Assembly: GCF_008370045.1 (NCBI RefSeq)
Contig: NZ_VOBN01000009.1
Span: 124,001-188,000, forward strand
Length of the DNA stretch: 64,000 nucleotides
From: Pseudomonas sp. ANT_J12
GTDB taxonomy: Bacteria; Pseudomonadota; Gammaproteobacteria; Pseudomonadales; Pseudomonadaceae
Reading direction: 5' to 3'
Part shown: positions 29,281-38,735 of the stretch, one piece after another
Layout of the letters: the number at the start of each line of letters is the position of its first letter
Numbering within the stretch: position 1 is the first letter of the stretch
Notes under the pieces: generated by a model
Told to the model about the DNA's origin: nothing
The model's input: only the letters and a program-made list of their open reading frames with translations
The model's database searches: none
Position numbers and translations under genes: made by a program

Positions 29281-30402
29281 ATGATTGAGTTTTTAAGTTT
29301 GAAAGATGTGAACGCAGCCCATGCTGTCGAACTCAAGGCTGCCTGTGCGCGGGTAATTGACTCTGGTTGGTATATCCAGGGGAAAGAACTGGAGCAGTTC
29401 GAGACAGATTTCGCTGCTGCCTGTGGCTCGAAGTACTGCTTTGGCGTGGCGAATGGGTTGGACGCGCTTACTTTGACCTTGAGAGCTTGGAAAATTCTCG
29501 GGAAATTGAGCGTTGGCGATGAAGTGATCGTGCCTGCGAACACTTACATCGCCAGTGTCCTGGCGATTACCGAAAATGGTTTGACGCCAATCCTCGTTGA
29601 ACCAGATGAGTCTCTGAATATTTCTCCTGCCCTTATCAAGGCTGCCATCGGGCCGAAAACAAAAGCGATCATCCCCGTTCACTTGTACGGGCAACTGGCT
29701 GATATGCCAGCGATCATGAATATCGCGAAAGACCACGGTCTTTTGGTTCTTGAAGATTCGGCTCAGTCGCATGGCGCCAGTTTTGATGGAAAGAAGGCGG
29801 GCAGCTGGGGCGATGCCGCGGGATTCAGTTTCTATCCAGGGAAGAACCTCGGTGCGCTTGGGGATGCTGGCGCCATTACCACTAACGATGACGAGTTAGC
29901 TCAAGTCGTAAAGGTGTTGAGAAATTATGGGTCGCACGAAAAGTACAAAAATATCTATCAAGGTGTAAATAGTCGGCTTGATGAAATTCAGGCGGCTATG
30001 TTAACTGTGAAACTAAAATACCTGTCGGAAGATATTAAAAGTCGCAGAAAAATTGCAGAATTGTATATGCGCGGAATAAAAAATGACCTGATTCGCTTAC
30101 CGCTTGATATGGGTGTGTCTCCGCTGACTCTCGAGAGTCATGTCTGGCATCTCTTTGTTGTCCGCTCAGATAAGCGTGACGCGTTGCAAAAGCATCTGGC
30201 TGCATCCGGTGTGCAGACACTGATTCACTACCCGATCCCACCTCATAAGCAACAGGCTTATAAAGACTGGAATAGCTTGTCTTTCCCTATTACCGAAAAA
30301 ATACACGACCAGGTACTGAGCCTGCCCATTGGGCCTACGATGTCTGTGGAAGACGCAGCGACAGTGATAAGCGCGTGCAATAGTTTCAACGGTAACGGTT
30401 GA
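29281..30402 (+). CDS. fdtB: FdtB/QdtB-type dTDP-3-keto-6-deoxyhexose 3-aminotransferase
   Basis: This 373-residue DegT/DnrJ/EryC1 aminotransferase has the PLP lysine K188 in SFYPGKNLGALGD, VPANTYIAS and the EDSAQSHGA aspartate motif. Next to an FdtA domain it most likely aminates dTDP-3-keto-6-deoxyhexose to dTDP-Fuc3N or dTDP-Qui3N. The choice between galacto and gluco forms cannot be read. The ATG at 29281 (MIEFLSLKDV) is preferred over the upstream in-frame start at 29236. It is followed by wzx seven bases later. Confidence 0.85.
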   Translation: MIEFLSLKDVNAAHAVELKAACARVIDSGWYIQGKELEQFETDFAAACGSKYCFGVANGLDALTLTLRAWKILGKLSVGDEVIVPANTYIASVLAITENGLTPILVEPDESLNISPALIKAAIGPKTKAIIPVHLYGQLADMPAIMNIAKDHGLLVLEDSAQSHGASFDGKKAGSWGDAAGFSFYPGKNLGALGDAGAITTNDDELAQVVKVLRNYGSHEKYKNIYQGVNSRLDEIQAAMLTVKLKYLSEDIKSRRKIAELYMRGIKNDLIRLPLDMGVSPLTLESHVWHLFVVRSDKRDALQKHLAASGVQTLIHYPIPPHKQQAYKDWNSLSFPITEKIHDQVLSLPIGPTMSVEDAATVISACNSFNGNG

Positions 30403-30408
30403 AGGATA

Positions 30409-31680
30409 ATGACGCTGATAAAAACGAGTTTGCTAAACGGGATTGCTGTCCTCGTTAAGATGCTCACACTGCTTGGAATAAATAAAGTACTGGCGATTTA
30501 TGTTGGTCCTGTAGGTTATGCGGCTCTCGGGCAGTTTCAAAATGCCATTCAAATGATCACTACTTTTGCGAGCGGTGCGATTAATACAGGCGTCACCAAG
30601 TACACGGCAGAGTATCATTATGATGAGAAAAAGCAGCAAGCCGTTTGGCGGAGTGCAGGAACGATAGCTATTTCTGGCTCGTTATTATGCAGCGCCATTA
30701 TATTGATCTTCAGTGATGACCTGGCAGGTTGGATACTGAAAAACAATGAGTTTGGAGGGGTTTTCAGGTGGTTTGCAGCCACGCTGGTATTCTTTACGTT
30801 AAATACACTTTTGCTCGCGATACTCAACGGTAAAAAAGACCTGTTGCGGTATGTGGCTGCGAATATTGCCGGAAGCCTGTTTGCGTTCGTAGTGACCACG
30901 GCTTTATCAATATTCTCAGGGCTCTATGGCGCGTTGATAGCGCTGGCAATATATCAGTCAATAAGTTTTTTTGTGACGTTGGTTATTTGTTTAAAAGCTT
31001 CTTGGTTTCGTCTGAGTTACCTGTATGGGCGTGTTGATAAAGAGGTAGCCAGGAATTTTTTAAAATACACAGCGATGGCGCTGACTTCGGCAATTTGCGT
31101 TCCGGTCAGCCACATCCTCGTGCGTAATCACCTTGGTGCTTCACTTGGCTGGGAAGCCGCGGGTTATTGGGAGGCTATGTGGCGTCTCAGCGCAGCATAT
31201 CTGATGCTGGTGACTACAACGTTGAGTGTCTATTACTTGCCCAAGCTGTCGGAATTAACGAATGAAGCTGACGTAAGAGAAGAAATAATACAGGGTTATC
31301 GGTTTATATTGCCGTGCACTGCGATCTGCGGACTGCTCATCTACGTATTGCGTGATTTTATAATTCACGTGTTGTTTACCGCTGATTTCCTTCCCATGAG
31401 AAACCTTTTTGCGTGGCAAATTGTTGGTGACACGCTGAAAATCGGAAGCTGGATACTGGCCTACGTGATGCTTGGCAAGGCAATGTTCAAGCTCTTTATC
31501 ATCTCGGAAATAGTCTCCGCTGCATGTTTTTATCTGCTGACTGTCGTTTTGACGAAGTATATGGGGCTGGAAGGTGTATCGCTGGCTCATGCAATAAACT
31601 ACGCGATTTACTGGATCTTGATGATGTTGTTTGTTGCGAGGGCGCTCAAAAGGATGAAACCTGAGGTTTTAGCTGGCTGA
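30409..31680 (+). CDS. wzx: Wzx-type O-antigen flippase
   Basis: This 423-residue polytopic membrane protein of the MATE-like polysaccharide transporter superfamily has about twelve hydrophobic helices. It moves undecaprenyl-linked O-units across the inner membrane to the periplasm. The N-terminal part (GINKVLAIYVGPVGYAALGQ) is typical of the WzxE/RfbX group. The start ATG has GAAGGATA before it. It sits with wzy and wzz in one island, as required for the Wzy-dependent route. Confidence 0.88.
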   Translation: MTLIKTSLLNGIAVLVKMLTLLGINKVLAIYVGPVGYAALGQFQNAIQMITTFASGAINTGVTKYTAEYHYDEKKQQAVWRSAGTIAISGSLLCSAIILIFSDDLAGWILKNNEFGGVFRWFAATLVFFTLNTLLLAILNGKKDLLRYVAANIAGSLFAFVVTTALSIFSGLYGALIALAIYQSISFFVTLVICLKASWFRLSYLYGRVDKEVARNFLKYTAMALTSAICVPVSHILVRNHLGASLGWEAAGYWEAMWRLSAAYLMLVTTTLSVYYLPKLSELTNEADVREEIIQGYRFILPCTAICGLLIYVLRDFIIHVLFTADFLPMRNLFAWQIVGDTLKIGSWILAYVMLGKAMFKLFIISEIVSAACFYLLTVVLTKYMGLEGVSLAHAINYAIYWILMMLFVARALKRMKPEVLAG

Positions 31681-31723
31681 CGGTTGTTGGGTACTTGAAT
31701 TTTTTTTTGCTGAGGCGGTTACG

Positions 31724-32689
31724 TTGAATATTTATAATCCAAAAGTTTCTGTAATGATCATCACTTACAATCAATCTCATTTGATTGCAGAAACTATTGA
31801 AAGCGTTCTTTTGCAAGATTACAAAAATCTCGAAATAGTCGTGGCGGATGATGCTTCGACGGATGGAACGCGAGAAGTGATTTTAGATTTTCAGCGTCGA
31901 TACCCTGATGTGGTAATCCCAATCCTTAATGAAAAAAACATGGGCATCACTGGGAATTCGAATGCGGCTTTCTTCGCTTGCACTGGTGAGTTAGTTGCGA
32001 TTCTGGGGGGGGATGATCTATTCCTGCCAGGTAAGATAAAAGCGCAGGTCGAACAGTTTGAAGATTCGAAAGTTGTTCTTTCCTACCACCCGGTTGATAT
32101 TTTTAATCATGCCGACGGGAAGGTGCTTTTTCGAACCAATACCACTGAAAAAGAAAAAATCAATAACGTCTACGATCTGATATCGAAGGGAGGCATTCCA
32201 GGAGCCTCTTCCGTAATGGTGAGACGTTCAGCGTGCCCTTCGCACGGATTTGACCCGCTCTTTCCTGTAGTGTCAGATTGGATTTTTTATATAGAAGTCG
32301 CATTGCGTGGAGAAATTCGAGAACTCTCTGGAGTATTTGGTAAGTATCGTAAACATGGTTTGGGTGCAAGTGACAGAACATTCGAATTGCTGCAAGAGTC
32401 TCTATTGACTGTTGATCTTATTTCGCAGCGTTATGCAAGTGATCCTGCTATTCAAAAGGCTTGTGAGCAAGGGGGATATCGTTACCTTCTTGGTGAACTA
32501 TTCAGGCAAATCGTTAAAAAGAACAAAGCAAACGTGGAGGCGCTTCATCCTTTGTTTTTGAAGTATTCTTCCGGAAGCAAGAAGTGCTTGACCAATATTG
32601 TGTTTAAAGTTCTCAATAACTCGATTATTTTTAACTTGGTTTCAGGGTTACTTCCAAAGTTAAAAAATGCGATAAAGCGGAATGTATAA
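31724..32689 (+). CDS. Family 2 glycosyltransferase
   Basis: This 321-residue GT-A enzyme has the N-terminal VSVMIITYNQSHLI, the nucleotide-binding VVADDASTDGT and a GGDDL DxD-like motif. It should add a sugar to the growing O-unit on the cytoplasmic face. Donor and linkage cannot be read. The start is TTG at 31724, with GAGG about eight bases upstream. ATG at 31754 is an alternative. The gene is clearly AT-rich. Confidence 0.85.
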   Translation: MNIYNPKVSVMIITYNQSHLIAETIESVLLQDYKNLEIVVADDASTDGTREVILDFQRRYPDVVIPILNEKNMGITGNSNAAFFACTGELVAILGGDDLFLPGKIKAQVEQFEDSKVVLSYHPVDIFNHADGKVLFRTNTTEKEKINNVYDLISKGGIPGASSVMVRRSACPSHGFDPLFPVVSDWIFYIEVALRGEIRELSGVFGKYRKHGLGASDRTFELLQESLLTVDLISQRYASDPAIQKACEQGGYRYLLGELFRQIVKKNKANVEALHPLFLKYSSGSKKCLTNIVFKVLNNSIIFNLVSGLLPKLKNAIKRNV

Positions 32690-32692
32690 ATC

Positions 32693-33865
32693 ATGCTTAA
32701 TCCAGCATTCGTTTATATTTCTATGTGGTCATTGGTTTTGCTGTTGTATTTTTTTGGATTGACGACCAATTTGGTTCCGCCAACAGTGGTGGGGCTGATG
32801 GTGATATTGATGAACATGGTCAGCATATTTTTGCTGTATGTGCTTTTGAAGGGGCGTAAAAAAAACGAACCATTAAGTTCGGAAAGAACAGAGTATTATG
32901 TAGCTGTTGTTAGTAGGTTTTTTCGATTGCTGCTTGTTGTCTGGTTGTTGGGTACGGTTTTCGAGATTTATTACTCTGCTGGCGTACCTCTTTATTGGCG
33001 TCTCGCGGGTATCAATAAGTTGTATACGGAGTTTGGAGTTCCTTCGCTTCATGGTGTAATGAATGCCTGTTATCTGCAAATACTATCCATGGCAACTTAC
33101 CTGTCGAGTAAGACTAGATCGAAAAAACTGATTTTCGTCATAGCTGTGTTGTTGCTTTGGCCGGTATTGATGTTGGGGCGGGGGATTTTACTCAGCGGAT
33201 TGATACAAATAGTTTGTGTTTCCCTCGTTTTGACGAAAATATCTTATAAGAAGATAGCCACCTTGGTTGTTGTCTTGCTATCAGTAGTGGTGGTGTTTGG
33301 CTATCTTGGTGATATGCGGCAAACTTCAAATCCGTTTTCGTATTTAGTGTCTGGAACATCGGCTGAAGTCTTTGACGCTTTGCCGAGCGGATTTCTTTGG
33401 TTTTATGTTTATTTGACGGCGGGACTAAGTAATTTCTTCCATAACATTGATACGGTAAGTCCTGCCTGGTCGGTATCTTATTCCATGTCCAATATGTTGC
33501 CTTCTGTCGTAAAGGCGTCTTTTGGGTTAGATGCTCGGAACGACCTATTCACCTTTGTAGACAGAAATCTGAATACGTCCACTATTTATGCCGGCTTTGT
33601 ATCGGATGTGGGGGCATTTGGTGGGTTCTTGTTTGTCGCCCTGATTCAGTTGGTGTGTTGCTGCATATATAATGCGTCTTTAAAGGGGAAACCTTGGGGG
33701 ATATTTGCTTACTCCGTAGCCTTTCAGATTCTGGTTTTTTCGATTTTTTATGACATGTTTTTCTTGCTTCCAACGCTGTTTCAGTTCTTTATCTGCTTTT
33801 CGCTTTATGTTTTTGCAAATCTGCGCCTCGATAGTCAAAAAAAGGAGGCGCTGCAAGATACATAA
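32693..33865 (+). CDS. wzy: Probable Wzy O-antigen polymerase
   Basis: This 390-residue protein has about ten to eleven membrane segments and a larger hydrophilic loop in the second half (about 215-295), the usual plan of Wzy and O-antigen ligases. Sequence identity is weak in this family, so the call rests on topology and on the position between wzx, a glycosyltransferase and wzz. Wzy polymerises O-units in the periplasm. It starts three bases after the preceding gene. It is very AT-rich with many TTT, ATT and TTG codons, a sign of transfer. Confidence 0.7.
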   Translation: MLNPAFVYISMWSLVLLLYFFGLTTNLVPPTVVGLMVILMNMVSIFLLYVLLKGRKKNEPLSSERTEYYVAVVSRFFRLLLVVWLLGTVFEIYYSAGVPLYWRLAGINKLYTEFGVPSLHGVMNACYLQILSMATYLSSKTRSKKLIFVIAVLLLWPVLMLGRGILLSGLIQIVCVSLVLTKISYKKIATLVVVLLSVVVVFGYLGDMRQTSNPFSYLVSGTSAEVFDALPSGFLWFYVYLTAGLSNFFHNIDTVSPAWSVSYSMSNMLPSVVKASFGLDARNDLFTFVDRNLNTSTIYAGFVSDVGAFGGFLFVALIQLVCCCIYNASLKGKPWGIFAYSVAFQILVFSIFYDMFFLLPTLFQFFICFSLYVFANLRLDSQKKEALQDT

Positions 33866-33932
33866 TTTATAGATTACTCGGGACACCAAGCCTGGAAAAA
33901 TTGTTTTACTGTCGATTTCTAGAGGTACGATC

Positions 33933-35066
33933 ATGAAGAAAATTCTAATCACCGGCGGCGCAGGATTCATAGGTTCACACCTTGTTCCCAAATTGCTGAG
34001 GACCAACCATACAGTCCGGATTCTGGATCCTTTGACTGTCCAGGTACATGGAAGTCTGCCGGCTGATCTCGATTGGCTGGGTGGAGAGGGGGTTGAATTC
34101 ATTCGCGGTAGTGTTACTTCCCGAGAAGACTGGGTGAAAGCGCTGGAGGGTATCGACGGCATTGTCCACTTGGCGGCCGAGACCGGGACTGGTCAGTCGA
34201 TGTATGAAATTGCCCGTTACAACGAGGTCAACTCCCAAGGCACTGCGTTGATGTTTGATGTGTTGGGTAAATTGCCGTCGCACAGCGTCAAGCGGATTAT
34301 TCTCTCCTCCAGCCGTTCGGTTTACGGCGAGGGTGCCTACATCAATCCCGAGACCAATCAGCGTGTATGTCCTGCCGCGCGTTCGGCGGAGGCTTTGGGT
34401 AAGCAAATGTGGGAACCGTTGTGTCCCTCTACCGGCACTGTCCTGAAACTCGTGCCAACGACTGAAACGGATCTGATCGCCCCATCTTCGTTTTATGCTG
34501 CGACCAAGTATGCCCAAGAGGATCTTGTTCGGATTGGCGGTCAATCAATGGGTATTGATTACACGATATTCCGTTTGCAAAACGTCTACGGCGAACGTCA
34601 GTCGTTGAACAATCCTTACACCGGAATTCTGTCGATATTCTCCACCAAAATCCGCCGTGATAGCGTTCTTCCTCTTTTCGAAGACGGTCTGGAAAGCCGT
34701 GATTTTGTTCACGTTGATGATGTTACTGATGCATTGCTTGCAGGGTTACTTGTCGAGAAGTCGCCAAACACGATTGTTAACGTCGGCAGCGGTGTCGCTA
34801 CCTCGGTTAAAGAAGTGGCGGAGGAACTGACGCGAGCATTTGGGAAGGAACCGAACGTAACAGTAACGGGGCAGTTCCGGGTTGGGGATATTCGCCACAA
34901 TTATGCAGATATCAAACGCTTGGATGAGCTGCTGGGTGTTCATCCTAAAGTCACTTTGAAGGAGGGTCTCAAGCGCTTCGCTGAATGGGTCCTTCAGCAA
35001 CCTCTGCCGGAAGATCAGTTGGAAAAGGCGAATCAAGAATTGCGCGCCCGAAAGTTGATGAATTAA
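33933..35066 (+). CDS. Extended SDR, probable dTDP-L-rhamnose 4-epimerase (6-deoxy-talose)
   Basis: This 377-residue nucleotide-sugar enzyme has TGGAGFIGSH, the SSSRSVYGEG active-site motif and the catalytic YAATK. Between these lies an insert with RVCPAARS and WEPLCPSTG. It resembles the cysteine-bearing insert of WbiB-type epimerases, which make dTDP-6-deoxy-L-talose from dTDP-L-rhamnose. Here the second cysteine of the CPxCG pattern is missing (CPSTG). With rfbABD and an RmlC domain in the island, dTDP-rhamnose would be at hand. The assignment is from motifs I recall; another 4-epimerase specificity is possible. Confidence 0.65.
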   Translation: MKKILITGGAGFIGSHLVPKLLRTNHTVRILDPLTVQVHGSLPADLDWLGGEGVEFIRGSVTSREDWVKALEGIDGIVHLAAETGTGQSMYEIARYNEVNSQGTALMFDVLGKLPSHSVKRIILSSSRSVYGEGAYINPETNQRVCPAARSAEALGKQMWEPLCPSTGTVLKLVPTTETDLIAPSSFYAATKYAQEDLVRIGGQSMGIDYTIFRLQNVYGERQSLNNPYTGILSIFSTKIRRDSVLPLFEDGLESRDFVHVDDVTDALLAGLLVEKSPNTIVNVGSGVATSVKEVAEELTRAFGKEPNVTVTGQFRVGDIRHNYADIKRLDELLGVHPKVTLKEGLKRFAEWVLQQPLPEDQLEKANQELRARKLMN

Positions 35067-35077
35067 GGAGATAGTCT

Positions 35078-35638
35078 ATGGAGCAGGACAACCCGAGTTT
35101 GCGCAGTTTGTTGCGCGCAGATATTGACAGGCAGAGAGCGCTGTTCAATGCGCCCCCTATCAAGTCGAAAGTTAAATTAATCTTGGGTATGTTTGCTCCA
35201 AGATTTGCTCCTGTGCTGCTCTATAGACTGGCGTATTCAATGAACCATAAGGGTTTTAGAATACTGGCGCGTTTTTTCTCATTGCTGAATTACACTTTTT
35301 TCGGTATCGAAATAGCTGTTGTCTGCAAAATTGGCCCGGGGCTGTTCTTCCCTCATACCCAAGGTACCGTGATCGGAGCCGTGAGCATAGGTGCGAACGC
35401 AGTTATCTACCAGGGTGTTACCCTCGGCGCTAAAGACCTCGATTTCACCTATGACGAGCATCACCGCCCAGTCGTGGGCAATAATGTCGTTGTCGGCGCG
35501 GGGGCGAAAGTCCTTGGGGGGCTGACGCTGGGTGATAATGTCACAGTCGCCGCAAACTCAGTGTTGCTCATGAGTGTGCCGGCTGATGTTATTGTAGCCG
35601 GTATGCCTGCAAAAATTGTTAAAAAACGGACGATGTAG
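35078..35638 (+). CDS. Serine acetyltransferase-like O-acetyltransferase
   Basis: This 186-residue protein has the left-handed beta-helix of hexapeptide acyltransferases. The C-terminal half shows repeating I/V-G-x-x-V-x-I units and the histidine region FFPHTQGTVIG seen in serine acetyltransferases. It is shorter than CysE and lacks its full N-terminal helical domain. In an O-antigen cluster it more likely acetylates a sugar than serine. It begins 12 bases after the preceding epimerase gene, with AAGGAG before the ATG, and may act on the same residue. Confidence 0.75.
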   Translation: MEQDNPSLRSLLRADIDRQRALFNAPPIKSKVKLILGMFAPRFAPVLLYRLAYSMNHKGFRILARFFSLLNYTFFGIEIAVVCKIGPGLFFPHTQGTVIGAVSIGANAVIYQGVTLGAKDLDFTYDEHHRPVVGNNVVVGAGAKVLGGLTLGDNVTVAANSVLLMSVPADVIVAGMPAKIVKKRTM

Positions 35639-35640
35639 TC

Positions 35641-36639
35641 GTGAATTATTTGCTAGAAAACAAAAGCGTCTTATATATTGCTCCGGCTTTTTTTGGCTAC
35701 GAAAGTGAGATAAAAAAGGAACTGGAGCAGCAGGGCGCTAACGTTACCTTTTTGCTGGATCGTCCCTTTAATTCTCCGCTTCTCAAGGCGCTCACCCGGG
35801 TTCGTCGCGAGTGGGTGATAGGGGCGGCTGATCGTTATTACGAAAGCCAGTTGACTTCTATCGATACCGAGTTCGATTACATATTTGTTGTTAATGGACA
35901 GACATTATCTACCCATACCCTCAGCGCCTGGCGTGAACGCTACCCGGCGGCTAAGTTTGTACTGTATATGTGGGATTCTTTTTCGAATCGGCAGCAAACG
36001 CTAAGGAATCTCAAGTATTTCGATAGTGTTTTCACATTTGACAAAAATGATGCTGAAAAATATCAGGCGAATTTTCGGCCTTTGTTTTTTTCAGCTGGAT
36101 TTGAATCGGTAGACCTGACACCTATTCAATATGACATCAGCTTCATAGGTACGGCACATACCGATAGATTCTCTATCGTTGATAAAGTTGACCGACAGTT
36201 AGGTTCGTCATTCAGAAAGTACTGGTATCTTTTCTTACAGGCAAAATGGGTCTATTGGGTTTACCGTTTCACCAATAGTGCCTATCGCACGGCGCAATCT
36301 AATAACTTTAAGTACCAGTCTATTGCCAAGACGGAAGTGCAGCGAGTATTTAACGCTTCGAAAGCCATACTTGATATAGAACATCCTCAGCAAACGGGAT
36401 TGACCATGCGTACCCTGGAAACACTCGGTGCGCGGAAGAAGTTAGTCACCACTAATGCCAGTGTAAAGTTGTACGATTTTTATTCTGAAGATAATATTTT
36501 TGTCATTGATCGGCAAGATCCTGTTATTCCTAAAGCGTTTCTCGATAAACCATACAAGGCGGTTGAACCTCATATTTACCGTCGCTATAGCCTGGCCGGG
36601 TGGCTCGAAGAAATTATCAGCTTGGTAAACGAAAAATGA
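35641..36639 (+). CDS. CgeB-like putative glycosyltransferase
   Basis: This 332-residue soluble protein resembles the CgeB/YkvP group of GT-B-like transferases found in LPS clusters. Features are an N-terminal VLYIAPAFFGYE segment, LYMWDSF in the middle and a C-terminal TLETLGARKKLVTT motif that resembles the sugar-nucleotide site. It likely adds one residue of the O-unit. The start is GTG at 35641, three bases after the preceding stop. Its TGA overlaps the next ATG. Donor unknown. Confidence 0.65.
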   Translation: MNYLLENKSVLYIAPAFFGYESEIKKELEQQGANVTFLLDRPFNSPLLKALTRVRREWVIGAADRYYESQLTSIDTEFDYIFVVNGQTLSTHTLSAWRERYPAAKFVLYMWDSFSNRQQTLRNLKYFDSVFTFDKNDAEKYQANFRPLFFSAGFESVDLTPIQYDISFIGTAHTDRFSIVDKVDRQLGSSFRKYWYLFLQAKWVYWVYRFTNSAYRTAQSNNFKYQSIAKTEVQRVFNASKAILDIEHPQQTGLTMRTLETLGARKKLVTTNASVKLYDFYSEDNIFVIDRQDPVIPKAFLDKPYKAVEPHIYRRYSLAGWLEEIISLVNEK

Positions 36640-37616
36640 AAATTTTAGTTACAGGGGCAAGCGGATTTATTGGTCGTGCGCTATGTCTGGATCTGCAATC
36701 CAGAGGATTGGCTGTGCGAGCGCTCATGAGAAAGCAGTCCTCGGTTGTCGCTGATTATGAATGTTTGTCTGGTGAGCTGGATGATGAGGCGTTTCTCTCG
36801 ACAGCGTTGTCAGGCATAGATGTCGTTATTCATCTTGCCGGCAGAGCGCATCAGTTCGGAAAAGCTTCCACGAATCTGGAAGCAATGCTCGCGGTGAATA
36901 AGGATCTCACGCTTAAGTTAGCGTCATACGCAGAAAAACTCGGGGTTAAGCGCTTTATATTTGTCAGTTCCATTGGCGTCAATGGGGTGGAAACTGGCTC
37001 GGTAGCTATCGATGAAACGTCTTCCGCCAATCCAGTGAAGGACTACGCCTTGTCCAAGTATGAGGCGGAAATTGGCTTGACCGAGCGATACATAAATCAT
37101 GCTAGTGAAATGGAGTTGGTTATCATCCGGCCTCCTCTCGTGTATGCAGCCAACGCACCTGGAAACTTTCAAAAGTTGCTTAAACTCGTTAAAGCTGGTG
37201 CGCCGTTGCCATTTTCCGGGGTTGCCAACAAGAGAAGTATGGTTTCACTCAATAATCTCACCGACTTTTTAAGCACCTGTGCAATTCATCCTCGGGCCGG
37301 TGGGCAGTTATTTCTAGTTTCTGATGGAGACGATCTTTCTTTGCCAGAGATACTTGAAGCGCTTTCAGAGGGGATGGGACGAAAATCCAGACTCTTTTAC
37401 TTTCCTGTGTCGATCATGTCAGCGGTAAGTCGACTGCTCGGCAAGGGCGCACTGATGACACAACTGTGTGGCTCTTTCGTACTGAACTCCAATAAAGCTA
37501 CGGCTTTGTTAAACTGGACGCCGCCTTTTTCTTCACGCGATGAGTTGATCAAATCGGCGCGAAATTTTGAGTTGTCCGGTGATGCACCTCGTTCAAAAAC
37601 GGTGCGGTCTCAATAA
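36636..37616 (+). CDS. WbpV/WbpK-like nucleotide-sugar epimerase/reductase
   Basis: This 326-residue SDR has TGASGFIGR, VSSIGVNG and the catalytic YALSK. In Pseudomonas O-antigen loci this type stands just before the WbpL initiator. It is thought to act on the 4-keto sugar made by WbpM, giving UDP-D-FucNAc or UDP-D-QuiNAc. Epimerase versus reductase activity cannot be settled here. The start ATG at 36636 overlaps the preceding stop (ATGA). The wbpL start follows ten bases after its end. Confidence 0.8.
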   Translation: MKILVTGASGFIGRALCLDLQSRGLAVRALMRKQSSVVADYECLSGELDDEAFLSTALSGIDVVIHLAGRAHQFGKASTNLEAMLAVNKDLTLKLASYAEKLGVKRFIFVSSIGVNGVETGSVAIDETSSANPVKDYALSKYEAEIGLTERYINHASEMELVIIRPPLVYAANAPGNFQKLLKLVKAGAPLPFSGVANKRSMVSLNNLTDFLSTCAIHPRAGGQLFLVSDGDDLSLPEILEALSEGMGRKSRLFYFPVSIMSAVSRLLGKGALMTQLCGSFVLNSNKATALLNWTPPFSSRDELIKSARNFELSGDAPRSKTVRSQ

Positions 37617-37626
37617 GGAGTTTTTA

Positions 37627-38637
37627 ATGCTGTGGTTATTTTTGCCGGTCATCGCCATTTTTTCCTTCTCTCTGACGTGGGTTCTTCGTCGGTACGCGCT
37701 GGCCCGCAGTCTTATCGATGTGCCCAATGCGCGTAGTTCTCATACCATTCCTACGCCCCGAGGTGGTGGTGTCGCAATCGTCGTGTGCTTCCTCGCCGCT
37801 GCCGTGGCGATGTTCTTTCTGGAAATGCTTCCATTGAATCAGGTCGCGGCGTTGCTGGGAGCCGGTGCATTGGTGGCCGTTCTGGGATTTTTGGATGATC
37901 ACGGTCATATCGCTGCCAGATGGCGACTTTTAGGTCATTTCCTGGCGGCGTTTTGGGCCTTGTATTGGATTGGCGGTCTCGCACCTATTTCTGTGTTCGG
38001 GGTAAATATCGACCTCGGTATTTTCGGTTACGTTGTGGCCGCAATGTTTCTGGTCTGGATGCTTAATCTTTATAACTTCATGGATGGCATTGACGGGATA
38101 GCCAGTGTCGAGGCGGTGTCGGCTTGCGTCGGGGCTGCATTACTGTATTGGTGGCAGGGAGGTGCCGCAGTGGGCGGGCCGCTATTACTCGCTAGCGCGG
38201 TCTTGGGATTTCTATGCTGGAATTTTCCGCCAGCCAAGATCTTCATGGGGGATGCCGGGAGTGGATTTCTGGGCATGATTCTGGGGATTTTTGCGCTTCA
38301 GGCCGCGTGGATATCATCCAACTTGTTTTTTGCGTGGCTGATCCTGCTCGGCGTGTTCATAGTGGACGCCACCGTGACACTGCTTCGCCGATTGTTGCGT
38401 GGAGAAAAGGTTTACGAGGCGCACCGCAGTCATGCCTATCAATTTGCCTCTCGCCAGTACAAGCGACATTTGCCGGTGACGCTGGCGACGGGAATACTGA
38501 ACACTGTGTGGCTGTTGCCGATTGCCTTCCTGGTGGTTGCTGGCAAGCTGGAAGGCATATTCGGATTGATTACAGCGTATGTACCTTTGCTGTTGCTGGC
38601 ACTAAAATTCCGAGCCGGGGATGTAGAAGTTAGCTAG
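37627..38637 (+). CDS. wbpL: WbpL, undecaprenyl-phosphate sugar-1-phosphate transferase
   Basis: This 336-residue membrane protein of the MraY/WecA family has about ten helices and the motifs LGFLDDH, NLYNFMDGIDG and IFMGDAGSGFLG that hold the magnesium and substrate. It starts each O-unit by transferring FucNAc-1-P or a related sugar phosphate to undecaprenyl phosphate. A HIS-rich EAHRSHAYQ loop near residue 268 is typical. The ATG at 37627 follows AAGGAG. It sits between the epimerase and wbpM, the conserved initiation module. Confidence 0.9.
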   Translation: MLWLFLPVIAIFSFSLTWVLRRYALARSLIDVPNARSSHTIPTPRGGGVAIVVCFLAAAVAMFFLEMLPLNQVAALLGAGALVAVLGFLDDHGHIAARWRLLGHFLAAFWALYWIGGLAPISVFGVNIDLGIFGYVVAAMFLVWMLNLYNFMDGIDGIASVEAVSACVGAALLYWWQGGAAVGGPLLLASAVLGFLCWNFPPAKIFMGDAGSGFLGMILGIFALQAAWISSNLFFAWLILLGVFIVDATVTLLRRLLRGEKVYEAHRSHAYQFASRQYKRHLPVTLATGILNTVWLLPIAFLVVAGKLEGIFGLITAYVPLLLLALKFRAGDVEVS

Positions 38638-38735
38638 CCCCGATTGGTTTTGGCGTGTGAGTCCTCTCTGACGAGTTTGATAGAAAAGAGGATACTGACA
38701 GTCCAGGCGTTTTATGTAAGGTGCTCAAAGGATTT

